From positions 4,402,001 to 4,466,000 of the forward strand of contig NZ_CP088022.1 of the NCBI RefSeq assembly GCF_013373795.3: DNA of 64,000 nucleotides, read 5' to 3'. Made by a program: the position numbers and the translations under genes. Position 1 is the stretch's first letter. Each line of letters opens with the position of its first letter. Below the pieces are notes generated by a model. That model was not told the origin of the DNA and did no database searches. It saw nothing but the letters and a program-made list of their open reading frames with translations. This document shows, piece after piece, positions 43,612-52,812 of the stretch. The stretch is from Bradyrhizobium quebecense (GTDB lineage: Bacteria; Pseudomonadota; Alphaproteobacteria; Rhizobiales; Xanthobacteraceae).

Positions 43612-43806
43612 CTATGGATCCGCCCCGAGCGACTGGCCGCCAAACTTGGATGGATCGTTGTAGCTGGAACGTCGTGGTACCGAACCGGCGGCTGACACAG
43701 CGCGTAGGCCGGGCCCGCAAAGGCGGCGAAGCTCGAGGCCACGCCGGCAGGACGACGCGATGACGCGCGCGAGAATGATGCACTGTCGCCGCATCGGCGG
43801 ATGCAT
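43612..43806 (-). pseudogene. Possible frameshifted small secreted protein gene
   Basis: One frame starts MRRQCIILARVIASS and later ends SYNDPSKFGGQSLGADP, while a different frame supplies the expected hydrophobic middle (ASSFAAFAGPAYAL). The ending resembles small rhizobial exported proteins with a YxDPSKFGG tail. Two compensating shifts would be needed, so the call is tentative. Confidence 0.3.
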
Positions 43807-43826
43807 TCATGTTATTCGGCGCACGG

Positions 43827-45734
43827 TTTGACCCCGGATCGCCGCCGAACGTTGACCCCGCCAACCTCGCCAAATCCCTTGAACCATCACCGGAATGTTC
43901 TTCCCGTGTGGGGTCAATGTTGGAAGCCGATGGGGCGCATTGCCTCATCCAGAATGTTACTGGACAACTTCTCGCCGATGACTGGGTCGGCGCCACCGAA
44001 TCGGTTCGGTGGCCTCTATGGCGGGAAAGATCAGCATGGGCGCGCGGCGCGAAGTGGTGTCGGCGGTGATGGAGCGTTACCGATCGGCCGGACGGGCGGA
44101 GAAGGGACGCATCCTCGACGCGCTATGCGCGACGACAGGCTGGCATCGCAAGCATGCGGTGCGTGCACTTCGGCCACGCGCGACGGTTGGGCCGCGCAAG
44201 GTCGAGGCGCCGCGAGAGCGCAAGCGTAGATATGGCGCGACGGTCAAGGACGCGATGACGGCGCTGTGGGAGGCGTCGGATCGGGTGTGCGGCAAGCGGC
44301 TCAAGGTGATGATCCCGACCTTGCTGCCAGCTCTCGAGCAACATGGCCGATTGCAGCTTGGGCAGGCGGACCGTGATCGTGTTCTGGCGATCAGTGCCGC
44401 TACCATTGACCGCCTGCTCGTCGATGTGAAGCTCGTGGCGAGCGGCGGCAGGCGGCGCCGTGCCGGCTTCTATTCGGCAATCCGGCGCGAGGTCCCGATC
44501 CGCACGTTCAATGACTGGAACAGCCCGGTGCCCGGCTTCTGCGAGGTCGACATGGTCGCCCATGGCGGCACGTCGGTGGCTGGCTCGTTCATCCAAACCC
44601 TGACGATGGTCGATGTCGCCACCGGCTGGACGGAGTGCCTGCCGTTGCTGACGCGGGAAGGTTCGCTGGTCGTCGAGGCGATCAACAGCGCACAGAGCCT
44701 GTTCCCCTGGCTGTTGCGCGGCGTGGACTTCGACAACGACAGCGCCTTCATGAACGATGTCGTCGTGCCATGGTGTCGCGAACAGAAGCTCGAAGTCACT
44801 CGCTCGCGCGCCTACAAGAAGAACGATCAGGCGTTCGTCGAACAGAAGAATGGTGCCGTCGTCCGCCGCCTCATGGGCTATGGCCGCTTCGATGGCGTCG
44901 AGACGGTGCGTGTGATGGGCCGCCTCTATGCGGCGGCACGGCTCTACGTCAACTTCTTCCAGCCGTCGTTCAAGCTGAAGGAGAAGCGTCGCGAAGGGGC
45001 TAAAGTGATCAAGCGCTATCATCCCCCGTCGACGCCCTATGAGCGTGCATTGGCGCATCCCAAGGTGACCGCGGCCGTGAAGAAACGGCTACGCGATCAG
45101 TATCGCTCGCTCGATCCGGTCGCGCTGTTGGCGGAGATTCGCGTAACCCAAGAGGAACTCGGCAATCGCGTCGATCGTCGTGCCGGACAGGCGCGCGGCC
45201 TGCAACCCGCTCACACTAGCACCCTGCCAGCGACCGCGGCGACGTTCGCGAAGACGCTCGGCAAGACGGTGACGGTCGGCGAGCCGCGTGCCACGCACCG
45301 GCGAACTCGTCGGCCCTATAAGACCAGAGTTCGCATGCCGTCCAAGCTCGACCCGCATATTGCTGCGATCGAAGGTTGGCTCGCAGAGCAGCCGCAGCTG
45401 ACGGCGCTCGCAATTGTCGGCCGGCTGAGCGAGAAATACCCCGAGGAGTTCGGGAAGAGACAGCATTCGATTGTGCAGCGTCTGCTGAGGGCGCTCAGAC
45501 GGAGGGCTGCCGAACAGTTGGTCGCCCAGGGTCCGTTCGGCGACGCCACGACCGCTGCCCCATTGCCCGGGGTTGTGGACGGCTCGGGCTATTTAGGGCC
45601 CGACCCGCCCACAGCCCCTCTCGTCGAGCAAGCCGGGAAAGTCACCTGGCGCGGCCGATCAATCGACATCGGATCGTCATCGGCAATGGCGCCATCAGGG
45701 TAACGTTCGCAGATGCGGCAATACGGGGGTCAAA
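43827..45734 (+). mobile_element. Insertion sequence with one DDE transposase gene
   Basis: Ends carry the inverted motif TTTGACCCC (43827-43835) and GGGGTCAAA (45726-45734). The octamer TTCGGCGC occurs outside both ends (43815-43822 and 45736-45743). The element interrupts an IS66 relic on the right. The exact ends are uncertain by a few bases because the octamer lies at different distances from the two inverted motifs. Confidence 0.7.
44018..45703 (+). CDS. DDE transposase with integrase core
   Basis: 561-residue transposase. An N-terminal region with GWHRKHAVRALRPR and CGKRLKVMIPTLLPALEQHG precedes the integrase core. The acidic residues are Asp in FCEVDMVAHGG, Asp in VDFDNDSAF and Glu in QAFVEQKNGAVVR. 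The segment MVDVATGWTECLPLLTREGS is typical of integrase-like folds. The C-terminal third is basic and ends in a low-complexity tail. The IS family is not certain to me; it resembles unclassified (ISNCY-type) transposases. It seems full length, so the copy may be active. Confidence 0.85.
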   Translation: MAGKISMGARREVVSAVMERYRSAGRAEKGRILDALCATTGWHRKHAVRALRPRATVGPRKVEAPRERKRRYGATVKDAMTALWEASDRVCGKRLKVMIPTLLPALEQHGRLQLGQADRDRVLAISAATIDRLLVDVKLVASGGRRRRAGFYSAIRREVPIRTFNDWNSPVPGFCEVDMVAHGGTSVAGSFIQTLTMVDVATGWTECLPLLTREGSLVVEAINSAQSLFPWLLRGVDFDNDSAFMNDVVVPWCREQKLEVTRSRAYKKNDQAFVEQKNGAVVRRLMGYGRFDGVETVRVMGRLYAAARLYVNFFQPSFKLKEKRREGAKVIKRYHPPSTPYERALAHPKVTAAVKKRLRDQYRSLDPVALLAEIRVTQEELGNRVDRRAGQARGLQPAHTSTLPATAATFAKTLGKTVTVGEPRATHRRTRRPYKTRVRMPSKLDPHIAAIEGWLAEQPQLTALAIVGRLSEKYPEEFGKRQHSIVQRLLRALRRRAAEQLVAQGPFGDATTAAPLPGVVDGSGYLGPDPPTAPLVEQAGKVTWRGRSIDIGSSSAMAPSG

Positions 45735-45743
45735 GTTCGGCGC

Positions 45744-46080
45744 CTATTTACAACCGCCTTCAGCGTCGCCGCGTCGACCGCACCAGTAATCCGCATCCGA
45801 GCTCCGGCAGCAAACTCGATCTCGATCGCCTCGCCGGCCGGCTCTACTGGACCAGGCGTCGCCCCCGGTTCCGGTACCTGTATCGCCGGTATGACGCTCG
45901 TGCGCTGATCGGCGGCATCCGGCGGCTCGGGACGAGACGCTCGCCGCCATCGCAGCAGCAACGAGCGCGAAACGCCATATCGCCGCGCCGTCGCCGCGAC
46001 CTGGCGCGGCCTGTAAGCTCTCCAGGACGATCTCGAGCTTCTCGTCCTCGGGCCGGCGCCGTTCTTATGCTCCTCGAGCT
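45744..46080 (-). pseudogene. IS66-family accessory gene (orf1/tnpA-like) remnant
   Basis: One frame gives DEKLEIVLES; a second continues YRPRQVAATARRYGVSRSLL, LRWRRAS, then EAIEIEFAAGARMRITGAVD and AATLKAVV. These are the helix-turn-helix and the C-terminal segment of IS66 orf1 proteins. One extra T near 46014 explains the shift. The gene is cut at 45743 by the neighbouring insertion sequence. Confidence 0.65.
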
Positions 46081-46308
46081 TGAGGGACTAAGTCTCGTCG
46101 CACAGGACAGTCTTTGAGGGCACGTTGCGCACGGTCGCATCGTGGTAGGCCGCACAAGCTCGCCAGCGTCAACCAGCGGCTTCGGAATCGTGCTGAAAAG
46201 AACGTTTGTCGCATGCGAGCGTCTAAATGGCTCCGAAAGGCGTCTGAACGTTCGCGCTCTGTGCCTGATGAGCGGAGCGCTAGATGCTTGATTCTCTGGA
46301 GGGATTCA

Positions 46309-46384
<76 letters not shown>

Positions 46385-46549
46385 GGAACTTGTCCGGAAA
46401 TGACCCTCGCAAGAGAGGCCGTCGTTTAGCAAAGCGATTCCGCGATGTCCAGCAAGCTGGCGCAACTTTTCCCGACTTTCTGACAGCCGAAAAGCCGCCG
46501 GATTCCGGCGGCCTTTCATAGGCTTGGCGAGGATGCCGGCGGCTGGCTG

Positions 46550-47131
46550 TCAGAGCCGGCCGGAGCGTTCCTGATCCGGACCGTCATCGCGGTCGAAATG
46601 ATGGTCGCGGCCGCCGCGCTCCCAGCGATCCATGCCGCGCTCGAGGCGATGGCGGCGCCAGCCCTCGGCGCCGAAACCGCGCCCTTCCATGTGGGTGAGC
46701 ATGGTCAGCCGCCGCTTCTGGTTGTCGTCGAGCGTCTTGTAGAGCGGATCGGCGGCATCGGCGATCTTCTTCAGCGACGTCGCGGTCGCGGCCATGTTGT
46801 CGGCGCGCTCGCGCAGACGCGCGACCGGATCATCCGGCTTGTCGGCCTTGTCCGCATCGGTCTTCTCCGCGGCCATCCGCGCATTGGCGCGATCGAGCCG
46901 CATCTTGGCGAAGTCGCGCACCGCGGTTTCGACCGGCGGCCACAGCTTCTCCTGATCGGCGGTCAGCTTGAGCCCGGCGTGCACCGCGGCAATGCGCGCG
47001 TCGAGGAAGGCGGCCCGATCCTCGGGGCTCATCCGCATCTGGCCATGGAACCACGGGCGATGCTGGGCATAGACCGCGGTCGAACCGGCAATCGTGAGCG
47101 CCGCGATACCGGCGAGCAGAACTTTCTTCAT
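46550..47131 (-). CDS. Periplasmic Spy/CpxP-like LTXXQ protein
   Basis: 193 residues from the ATG at 47131, preceded by GGAGG. The signal peptide ends at VYA-QH (about residue 22). The mature protein is a helical hairpin with LTADQEKLWPPVETAVRDFA, the LTXXQ signature of Spy, CpxP and CnrX-type proteins, and a second LDDNQKRRLTMLTHM. The C-terminus is rich in Arg, Asp, Gly and His. Such proteins act as periplasmic chaperones or stress/metal sensors. It is monocistronic, between the tRNA and the TRAP transporter genes. Confidence 0.88.
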   Translation of the reverse strand: MKKVLLAGIAALTIAGSTAVYAQHRPWFHGQMRMSPEDRAAFLDARIAAVHAGLKLTADQEKLWPPVETAVRDFAKMRLDRANARMAAEKTDADKADKPDDPVARLRERADNMAATATSLKKIADAADPLYKTLDDNQKRRLTMLTHMEGRGFGAEGWRRHRLERGMDRWERGGRDHHFDRDDGPDQERSGRL

Positions 47132-47290
47132 CCAAACCTCCTTTGAAGGTTGCCTGAGAATGATACCGCCTGCTGCGGCCTTCAACTTACGGATTGGACA
47201 GAGAGACCTTTCTTGCCAAGATGTAATCCGCTTCATTGCCCGCCAGAAACATCCAAAGCGCGAGGTCGCGCTTTGGTTTTCTGATTGTTT

Positions 47291-47339
47291 GCGCATGATC
47301 TCGTCGGAAAACCGCTTCACACTTTTCCGGATCATGCGC
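47291..47339. repeat. Palindromic dispersed repeat
   Basis: GCGCATGATC at 47291-47300 and GATCATGCGC at 47330-47339 are exact complements, enclosing CGGAAAA and TTTTCCG that also pair. A degraded relative lies at 18783-18832. The hairpin sits four bases after the dctM stop and could serve as its terminator. Confidence 0.8.
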
Positions 47340-47342
47340 TGG

Positions 47343-48629
47343 CTAGATCATTCCCAACAGCCGCGGCAGCCACAGCGAGATCTCCGGCACGTAGGTGATC
47401 AGGCCGAGGAACACCAGCATCGCGCATAGCCACGGCAGGACCGAGATCGTGATCTCGCTGATGCCCATCTTGGCGATGCTGCTCGCGATGTAGAGATTGA
47501 GCCCGACCGGCGGATGGCACAGCCCGACCTCGGTGTTGACGATCATCAGGATGCCGAGATGCACCGGATGCACGCCGAGCTTGGTCGCCAGCGGAAACAG
47601 GATCGGCGCCATGATCAGGAGGATCGACGACGGGTCCATCACGTTGCCGGCGAGCAGCAGGATGACGTTGACGACGAGCAGGAACATCCAGACCGAGAAG
47701 TTCTTGTCGATGATCCAGGCCGCCATCTCCTGCGGGATCTGCTCATGCGTCATCAGGAACGAGAACAGCACCGCGTTGGTGATGATGTAGAGCAGCATCG
47801 AGCTCATGCTCGCCGCCTGCAGCAGCACCTTCGGCACCTCGGAGAGCTTCAGCTCCTTGTAGACGAACACGGTGATGAAGAAGGCATACGTGGCGGCGAC
47901 CGCGGCCGCTTCGGTCGGCGTGAAGATGCCGCCATAGATGCCGCCGAGCACGATCGCGATCAGCGACAGGCCCCAGATGCTTTCGCGGAACGCCGTGAAC
48001 TGCTGGCCGATGGTCGCGCGCGGCATCTTCGGATAGCCGTTGCGCCGCGCCACGAAGAAGGTCACCGCGGCCAGCATCAGCGCAAGCAGCACGCCCGGCA
48101 CGATGCCGGCCATGAACAGCGCGCCGATCGAGGTGTTGGTGGAGACGCCGTAGAGCACCAGGATGATCGAGGGCGGCACCAGGATGCCGAGCGCGCCCGA
48201 GGTCGAGATCACGCCGACGCCGAAACGCTTCGGATAGCCGTGATCGACCATCGCCGGCATCATGATCGAGCCGATCGCAACCACGGTGGCGACGCTCGAG
48301 CCCGAGATCGCCGCGAACATCGCGCAGGCCGCGACGCCAGCTAGCCCAAGGCCGCCGGGCAGATGCCCGACCAGCGAGGTCGTGAACGCGATCATGCGCC
48401 GCGCGACGCCGCCGCGGGTCAGGAACGTGCCTGCCAGGATGAAGAACGGGATCGCCATGATGCCGAAATTGTCGAGGCCCGAAAACAGCTTCAGGCCGAC
48501 GCTCTCGATCGGCACCTCGGTCATGGTGAACAGGAAGGTGAGCACGGTCAGGCCGAGCGAGATCGAGATCGGCATGCCCGTCAGCATCAGGGCAAACAGC
48601 AGTCCGAAGATAAGTGCGGCGCTCATCAC
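47343..48629 (-). CDS. dctM: TRAP transporter large permease (DctM)
   Basis: 428-residue inner-membrane protein with about twelve hydrophobic segments, the ion-coupled translocation subunit of a tripartite TRAP importer. Typical motifs: VGLKLFSGLDNFGIMAIPFF, LAGTFLTRGGVARRMIAF, ISGSSVATVVAIGSIMMPAM and DPSSILLIMAPILFPLATKL. The ATG overlaps the dctQ stop by four bases. It is the last gene of the dctP-dctQ-dctM order on the minus strand. The substrate is likely a C4-dicarboxylate or another organic acid; sequence alone does not decide. Confidence 0.94.
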   Translation of the reverse strand: MMSAALIFGLLFALMLTGMPISISLGLTVLTFLFTMTEVPIESVGLKLFSGLDNFGIMAIPFFILAGTFLTRGGVARRMIAFTTSLVGHLPGGLGLAGVAACAMFAAISGSSVATVVAIGSIMMPAMVDHGYPKRFGVGVISTSGALGILVPPSIILVLYGVSTNTSIGALFMAGIVPGVLLALMLAAVTFFVARRNGYPKMPRATIGQQFTAFRESIWGLSLIAIVLGGIYGGIFTPTEAAAVAATYAFFITVFVYKELKLSEVPKVLLQAASMSSMLLYIITNAVLFSFLMTHEQIPQEMAAWIIDKNFSVWMFLLVVNVILLLAGNVMDPSSILLIMAPILFPLATKLGVHPVHLGILMIVNTEVGLCHPPVGLNLYIASSIAKMGISEITISVLPWLCAMLVFLGLITYVPEISLWLPRLLGMI

Positions 48630-49198
48630 GCTTCTCCAAGCGCGACGGGCGCGGTCTTGCTGGTCTCGACGCCATCGACATGGGAGGCGTCATGGTGCGG
48701 CAGCTCGTCGGTCCACCAGTAATTCCAGCACACCTGCAGGAAGCGGAAGCACATCAGGTAGGAGCCGAGCGGGATGCAGGCGTAGACGATCCAGCTCGGG
48801 ATCTCGAGGTCGGGCGAGACCTGATCGGTGTGCATCAGCTCGAACACGAACTTGGCGCCCATGGTGCCGACGATCGCGGTGAACAGCGCGCCGCCGAGCA
48901 GGCCGAAGCTGATGGTGCGCTTGCGCCAGGCGTCATTGAGGCGATTGATCAGCACGTCGACGCCGACATGGATGCCGGTGCGCACGCCATAGGCGGCACC
49001 GAACTTCGCCATCCAGATGAACATGTAGATGCACAGTTCCTGCGACCATGCGAGATTGATGCCGAACAGATACGGATAGAGCACCGGCACATCGACCAGG
49101 AAGCGGTGCACGACCGTGACGAAGGTCAGAAGCGTCGCAGCGCCCATCAGGCTCGCGATGATGATTTCCTCGAGCCGGTCCAGAATTTTCAGCAGCAT
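48626..49198 (-). CDS. dctQ: TRAP transporter small permease (DctQ)
   Basis: 190-residue inner-membrane protein with four predicted helices, the small membrane subunit of the TRAP importer. Family features include LEEIIIASLMGAATLLTFVT at the N-terminus, WSQELCIYMFIWMAKFGAAY and GVRTGIHVGVDVLINRL. The stop overlaps the dctM start. About 290 bases containing palindromic repeats separate it from the binding-protein gene dctP, so the two may differ in transcript level. Confidence 0.92.
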   Translation of the reverse strand: MLLKILDRLEEIIIASLMGAATLLTFVTVVHRFLVDVPVLYPYLFGINLAWSQELCIYMFIWMAKFGAAYGVRTGIHVGVDVLINRLNDAWRKRTISFGLLGGALFTAIVGTMGAKFVFELMHTDQVSPDLEIPSWIVYACIPLGSYLMCFRFLQVCWNYWWTDELPHHDASHVDGVETSKTAPVALGEA

Positions 49199-49330
49199 TG
49201 ATCTCCCCTGTCATGGCCTGATGCGGCAACCGGCCACGGCACCCAGGCTGCGGCCTCACGCGGCCGCGGCATTCGTTAGATTTGCGAGACAGCTCTCGGT
49301 TGAGAGGCCCGTCCACACACTCAGTCCACC

Positions 49331-49455
49331 TCTCCCGCCTGCGGGGGAGGTCGCATTGCATCGAATATGCAATGCGGGTGGGCGCTCTCTCCACAACGCG
49401 ACTCGCGGAGAGAGCCCCCACCCCAACCCTCCCCCGCAAGCCGGAGAGGGAGCGC
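49331..49455. repeat. Palindromic intergenic repeats between dctP and dctQ
   Basis: GGGTGGGCGCTCTCTCC and GGAGAGAGCCCCCACCC pair imperfectly, flanked by CCTCTCCCGCCTGCGGGGGA and CCTCCCCCGCAAGCCGGAGA blocks. The layout fits REP-type elements that can process or stabilise a polycistronic message, here between binding-protein and permease genes. Confidence 0.6.
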
Positions 49456-49488
49456 ACCGCCTGTTCGGCGGCTAATAGGCGATCCGCC

Positions 49489-50493
49489 TTAGTTCATCGG
49501 GCTGCGGCCCGTTTCCTTCAGGAATTCGTCGATCAGCGGCTGGCCGACGCGCGAGGCGACGTCCTTGTAGACCGGCATCATCGCCTTGCGCATCGCCTCG
49601 TCCTGCTCCGGCGTCAGCGAGATGATCTCGGTCTTGCCGGCCTTCTTGATCTCGGCGAGCGCGTCTTCGTTCTCCTTGGCCGACTGGTTGTTGCCGAACT
49701 CGGTGGCTTCCTTCATCGCCTTGTTGAGTTCGTCGCGGATGTCGGCCGGCAGGCCGTCCCAGAACTTCTTGTTCACGACCACGACGTAGCCGATGTAGCC
49801 GTGATTGGTGACGGTCGCGTACTTCTGCACCTCATGCATTTTCTGGGTGTAGATGTTCGACCAGGTGTTCTCCTGACCGTCGACCACGCCGGTCTGCAGC
49901 GCCTGGTAGACGTCGGAGAACGCCATCACCTGCGGAATCGAACCGAGCGCGCGGAACTGGGCCTCCAGCACCTTCGAGGACTGGATGCGGAATTTCAGTC
50001 CCTTGTAGTCGGCGGGCGCGACCAGCTTCTTGTTCGCGCTCATCTGCTTGAAGCCGTTGTCCCAATAGGCGAGACCGGTCATGCCCTTGGAATCCAGCTT
50101 CTTGAGCAGCTGGGCGCCGAGCGGACCGTCGGTCACCTTGCGCAGCGATTTCAGGTCCGGGAGGATGTAGGGCAGATCGAAGACTTCGAATTCCTTGATG
50201 CCGATCGGGCCGAACTTCGAGTTCGACGGCGCCAGCATCTGCACCGCGCCGAGCTGCAGTGCCTCGAGCTCTTCCTTGTCCTTGTAGAGCGTCGAGTTCG
50301 GATAGACCTCGACCTTCACCTTGCCGCCCGTGTACTTCTCGGCGAGTTCCTTGAACTTGTCGGCCGCCTTGCCCTTCGGCGTATCCGAGGCCACCACGTG
50401 GCTGAACTTGATGACGATCGGCGACTGCGCCGAGGCCTGCCCGACAAAGGTCAAGGCCGCGATCGACGCCGCGGCCAAAATGGACTTACGCAT
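49489..50493 (-). CDS. dctP: TRAP transporter periplasmic binding protein (DctP)
   Basis: 334 residues from the ATG at 50493 with GGGAGGAAAC upstream. The signal peptide ends at ASA-QS (residue 22). DctP-family features are IVIKFSHVVASDTPKGKAAD at the mature N-terminus, EVYPNSTLYKDKEELEALQL, and a conserved Arg in LKFRIQSSKVLEAQF that binds the substrate carboxylate. GVVDGQENTWSNIY is also typical. It captures an organic acid in the periplasm for DctQM encoded downstream. Confidence 0.95.
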   Translation of the reverse strand: MRKSILAAASIAALTFVGQASAQSPIVIKFSHVVASDTPKGKAADKFKELAEKYTGGKVKVEVYPNSTLYKDKEELEALQLGAVQMLAPSNSKFGPIGIKEFEVFDLPYILPDLKSLRKVTDGPLGAQLLKKLDSKGMTGLAYWDNGFKQMSANKKLVAPADYKGLKFRIQSSKVLEAQFRALGSIPQVMAFSDVYQALQTGVVDGQENTWSNIYTQKMHEVQKYATVTNHGYIGYVVVVNKKFWDGLPADIRDELNKAMKEATEFGNNQSAKENEDALAEIKKAGKTEIISLTPEQDEAMRKAMMPVYKDVASRVGQPLIDEFLKETGRSPMN

Positions 50494-50794
50494 GTTTCCT
50501 CCCGCGTATTGCGGAGCACGAATACCGGCCCCGAGACATCCGGTCGCACCATTACAGACAAGCAACGACGATTGCCATTGCCCCTTTAGCAGGGGCTAAA
50601 TTGCGCCATTGCTGCACTGCAAAACCCGATGCGGCGGTATCCCTTTCGGCTCTCGCGACCGCTCAATGACACCGCCCGCACGCTGTGCCCGGCCATGGCG
50701 GCGCGGTCAATACGAGGTTTGGCAATGGCGAGTTCGCCGGGCGCGAATGCTGGTGCCCATCTCCGATGTCGCCCCTGCCGCAGATCTCAGAACC

Positions 50795-50900
50795 GTCATC
50801 CTGAGGCGCGAGCACTTGCGAGCCTCGAAGGATGCACGGCCCCGCCGGTGGCCGTCGACCCTTCGAGGCTCGCCGAAAAGGCTCGCACCTCAGGGTGACG
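50795..50900. repeat. Long imperfect palindrome, dispersed repeat type 1
   Basis: Outer arms GTCATCCTGAGGCGCGAGC and GCTCGCACCTCAGGGTGAC, inner arms GCGAGCCTCGAAGG and CCTTCGAGGCTCGC. I recognise this hairpin type as common in intergenic regions of Bradyrhizobium. Confidence 0.7.
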
Positions 50901-50930
50901 GGGTAGAATTTTCCGCTGCTCCTTCCATGG

Positions 50931-51012
50931 TCATTGCGAGCGAAGCGAAGCAATCCATGGTTCAGCGTGCGCGGAACGATGGATTGCTTCATCGCTTTTC
51001 TCCTCGCAATGA
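50931..51012. repeat. Imperfect palindrome, dispersed repeat type 2
   Basis: TCATTGCGAG (50931-50940) and CTCGCAATGA (51003-51012) with inner CAATCCAT and ATGGATTG. A well-known intergenic hairpin type in this bacterial group. Confidence 0.7.
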
Positions 51013-51091
51013 CGATGGAATACAGCTTCGCGTTCTCGCGACATGATTTGCCCGAGCTTTGCATTTCGTTTCGCCCTCTCTCTTGAAGAGG

Positions 51092-51200
51092 GCGCAGGGA
51101 AAGCCGGGTGCCGATCGCACCCATGGGCCCCGTGCAAAAGGTAGAAAGCACGGGGGTAGGACCACAGGTGTAACCGGAAACAACCCGGCTTTCCCTGCGC
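51092..51200. repeat. 17-bp perfect inverted repeat, dispersed repeat type 3
   Basis: GCGCAGGGAAAGCCGGG (51092-51108) and its exact complement CCCGGCTTTCCCTGCGC (51184-51200) enclose 75 bases. No coding frame is supported inside. Confidence 0.75.
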
Positions 51201-51303
51201 GATGGGTTACGGCTTACTTCGTGCTCTCCCCGGCGAGACTGGGCTTGCTTGTCACCGCCTTCACAAGACGCGTCAGCGTTCTGTGAAAAGACACCTGCCG
51301 CTA

Positions 51304-52511
51304 GTGTCCCGAGTCACAAGTTCGCAATCGTAGATTCGCAGTAGGTTCGCGTCGCTGTGCCAAGGCTGGAGGCAGCAGCAGTGACGGAGGATCTGATGGC
51401 GGTCCGGCAACTTGCCTCCCTGACATTGAGTGATGAAGAGCGCGCCGAACTGAAGGCGCTGACGACGCGGCGGAAGACGGCGCAAGCGCTGGCTCTGAGA
51501 GCCCGGATCGTGCTGACCTGCGCGGAAGGCGGTCAAAACAAGGAAGTGGCGGCCAAGCTGGGCTTGGGCCGGTCAACGGTAGGCAAGTGGCGGCGGCGCT
51601 TTGTGGAGCGGCGCGTGGACGGGCTGCATGACGAGCCCCGCTCCGGGGCGCCACGTACGGTTGACGATGCCCGCATCGAAGCCATGATCGTGAGGACGTT
51701 GGAAAGTTGCCCCGAGAACGCCACCCATTGGAGTTCCCGCGGCATGGCGAAGGCCAGCGGCCTGTCGGTGTCGACGGTGCAACGCATCTGGCGGGCCTTC
51801 GGGCTCCAGCCGCACCGGCTAGAGACGTTCAAGCTCTCGACCGATCCAAACTTCGTGGCCAAAGTGCGCGACGTCGTGGGCCTTTACGTCTCCCCGCCGG
51901 AGCACGCCATCGTTCTCTGTGTGGATGAGAAATCCCAAATCCAGGCACTGGACCGCAGTCAGCCGATGCTGCCGATGCGTCCCGGCCAACCGGCCCGAAG
52001 AAGCCATGACTACACAAGGCACGGCACCACATCGCTGTTCGCCGCCCTCGACATTGCCAGTGGACGGGTAATCGGCAAGTGCTACGGACGCCACCGTGCT
52101 GTCGAGTTCCGCAAGTTCCTCGACGAGATCGAGGCTGCCGTGCCGCGCGACCTCGACGTCCATTTGATCATGGACAATTACGCCACGCACAAGACGCCAT
52201 TGATCCGAAGATGGCTCGCCAAGCGGCCCCGGTGGCACGTGCACCTGACCCCGACCAGTTCGTCATGGCTCAACCAGGTCGAGCGCTTCTTCGCACTCCT
52301 GACCGACAAGAAGATCAGACGCGGCATCTATCGGAGCGTTGCCGCCCTCCGGGCAGACATCGCTTCCTTCATCGACCGGCACAACGCCGATCCCAAGCCG
52401 TTCCGCTGGACTAAGTCCGCCGATGACATCCTGGCATCCATCGAACGCTTCTGCCGGTACAACGCTCCGCCAAATCCAGATTCGATATCGCGAACTTCTG
52501 GTCCACCACAC
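51304..52511 (+). mobile_element. IS630-type insertion sequence
   Basis: The ends show related inverted sequences (GTGTCCCGAGTCACAAGTTC on the left, GTGTGGTGGACCAGAAGTTC as the complement on the right), each next to a TA dinucleotide (51302-51303 and 52512-52513). TA target duplication is the hallmark of IS630/Tc1-type elements. It contains one transposase gene. Confidence 0.82.
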
Positions 52512-52514
52512 TAG
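51396..52514 (+). CDS. IS630-family transposase
   Basis: 372 residues from the ATG at 51396, with GGAGG upstream; a GTG at 51357 would add 13 residues. The N-terminal helix-turn-helix (KEVAAKLGLGRSTVGKWRRR) is followed by a second one (SGLSVSTVQRIWRAFGLQP). The DDE catalytic domain has Asp in LCVDEKSQIQALD, Asp in LIMDNYATHKTP and Glu in SSWLNQVERFFALL. The TAG stop uses the target-site TA at the right edge, so the last codon depends on the insertion site. The gene appears intact. Confidence 0.92.
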   Translation: MAVRQLASLTLSDEERAELKALTTRRKTAQALALRARIVLTCAEGGQNKEVAAKLGLGRSTVGKWRRRFVERRVDGLHDEPRSGAPRTVDDARIEAMIVRTLESCPENATHWSSRGMAKASGLSVSTVQRIWRAFGLQPHRLETFKLSTDPNFVAKVRDVVGLYVSPPEHAIVLCVDEKSQIQALDRSQPMLPMRPGQPARRSHDYTRHGTTSLFAALDIASGRVIGKCYGRHRAVEFRKFLDEIEAAVPRDLDVHLIMDNYATHKTPLIRRWLAKRPRWHVHLTPTSSSWLNQVERFFALLTDKKIRRGIYRSVAALRADIASFIDRHNADPKPFRWTKSADDILASIERFCRYNAPPNPDSISRTSGPPH

Positions 52515-52812
52515 GGCGTCAGGACCACACGACTTCACCGTCCACTTCAGTCACACTCGTCAGTCTCGACATCAGCGTCCACCGCATCTCGACCCACGTT
52601 CGTGACGATCGCGAAGCGCACCCTCGATCGGGTGAGATGGATGTATTGAACATCTGAGTTGGGTGAAACGCCAAGCGGAATATTTTCTTATGGCAGGATT
52701 GACAGCTATTGCTGAGTTGCCCGTCGTGTCCGATGTGCAACACAATTTCGAACGAGCGCGGCGGCGAACGGCACGGACAAGCACCGCATCGGCGGCAACA
52801 GTCGCCGCATCC

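Noticed and set aside
43253..43996. 247-codon minus-strand open frame
   Set aside because: Low-complexity Arg/Ser-rich translation overlapping a better-supported small secreted protein in another frame.
44123..45058. 311-codon minus-strand open frame
   Set aside because: Antisense of the DDE transposase gene.
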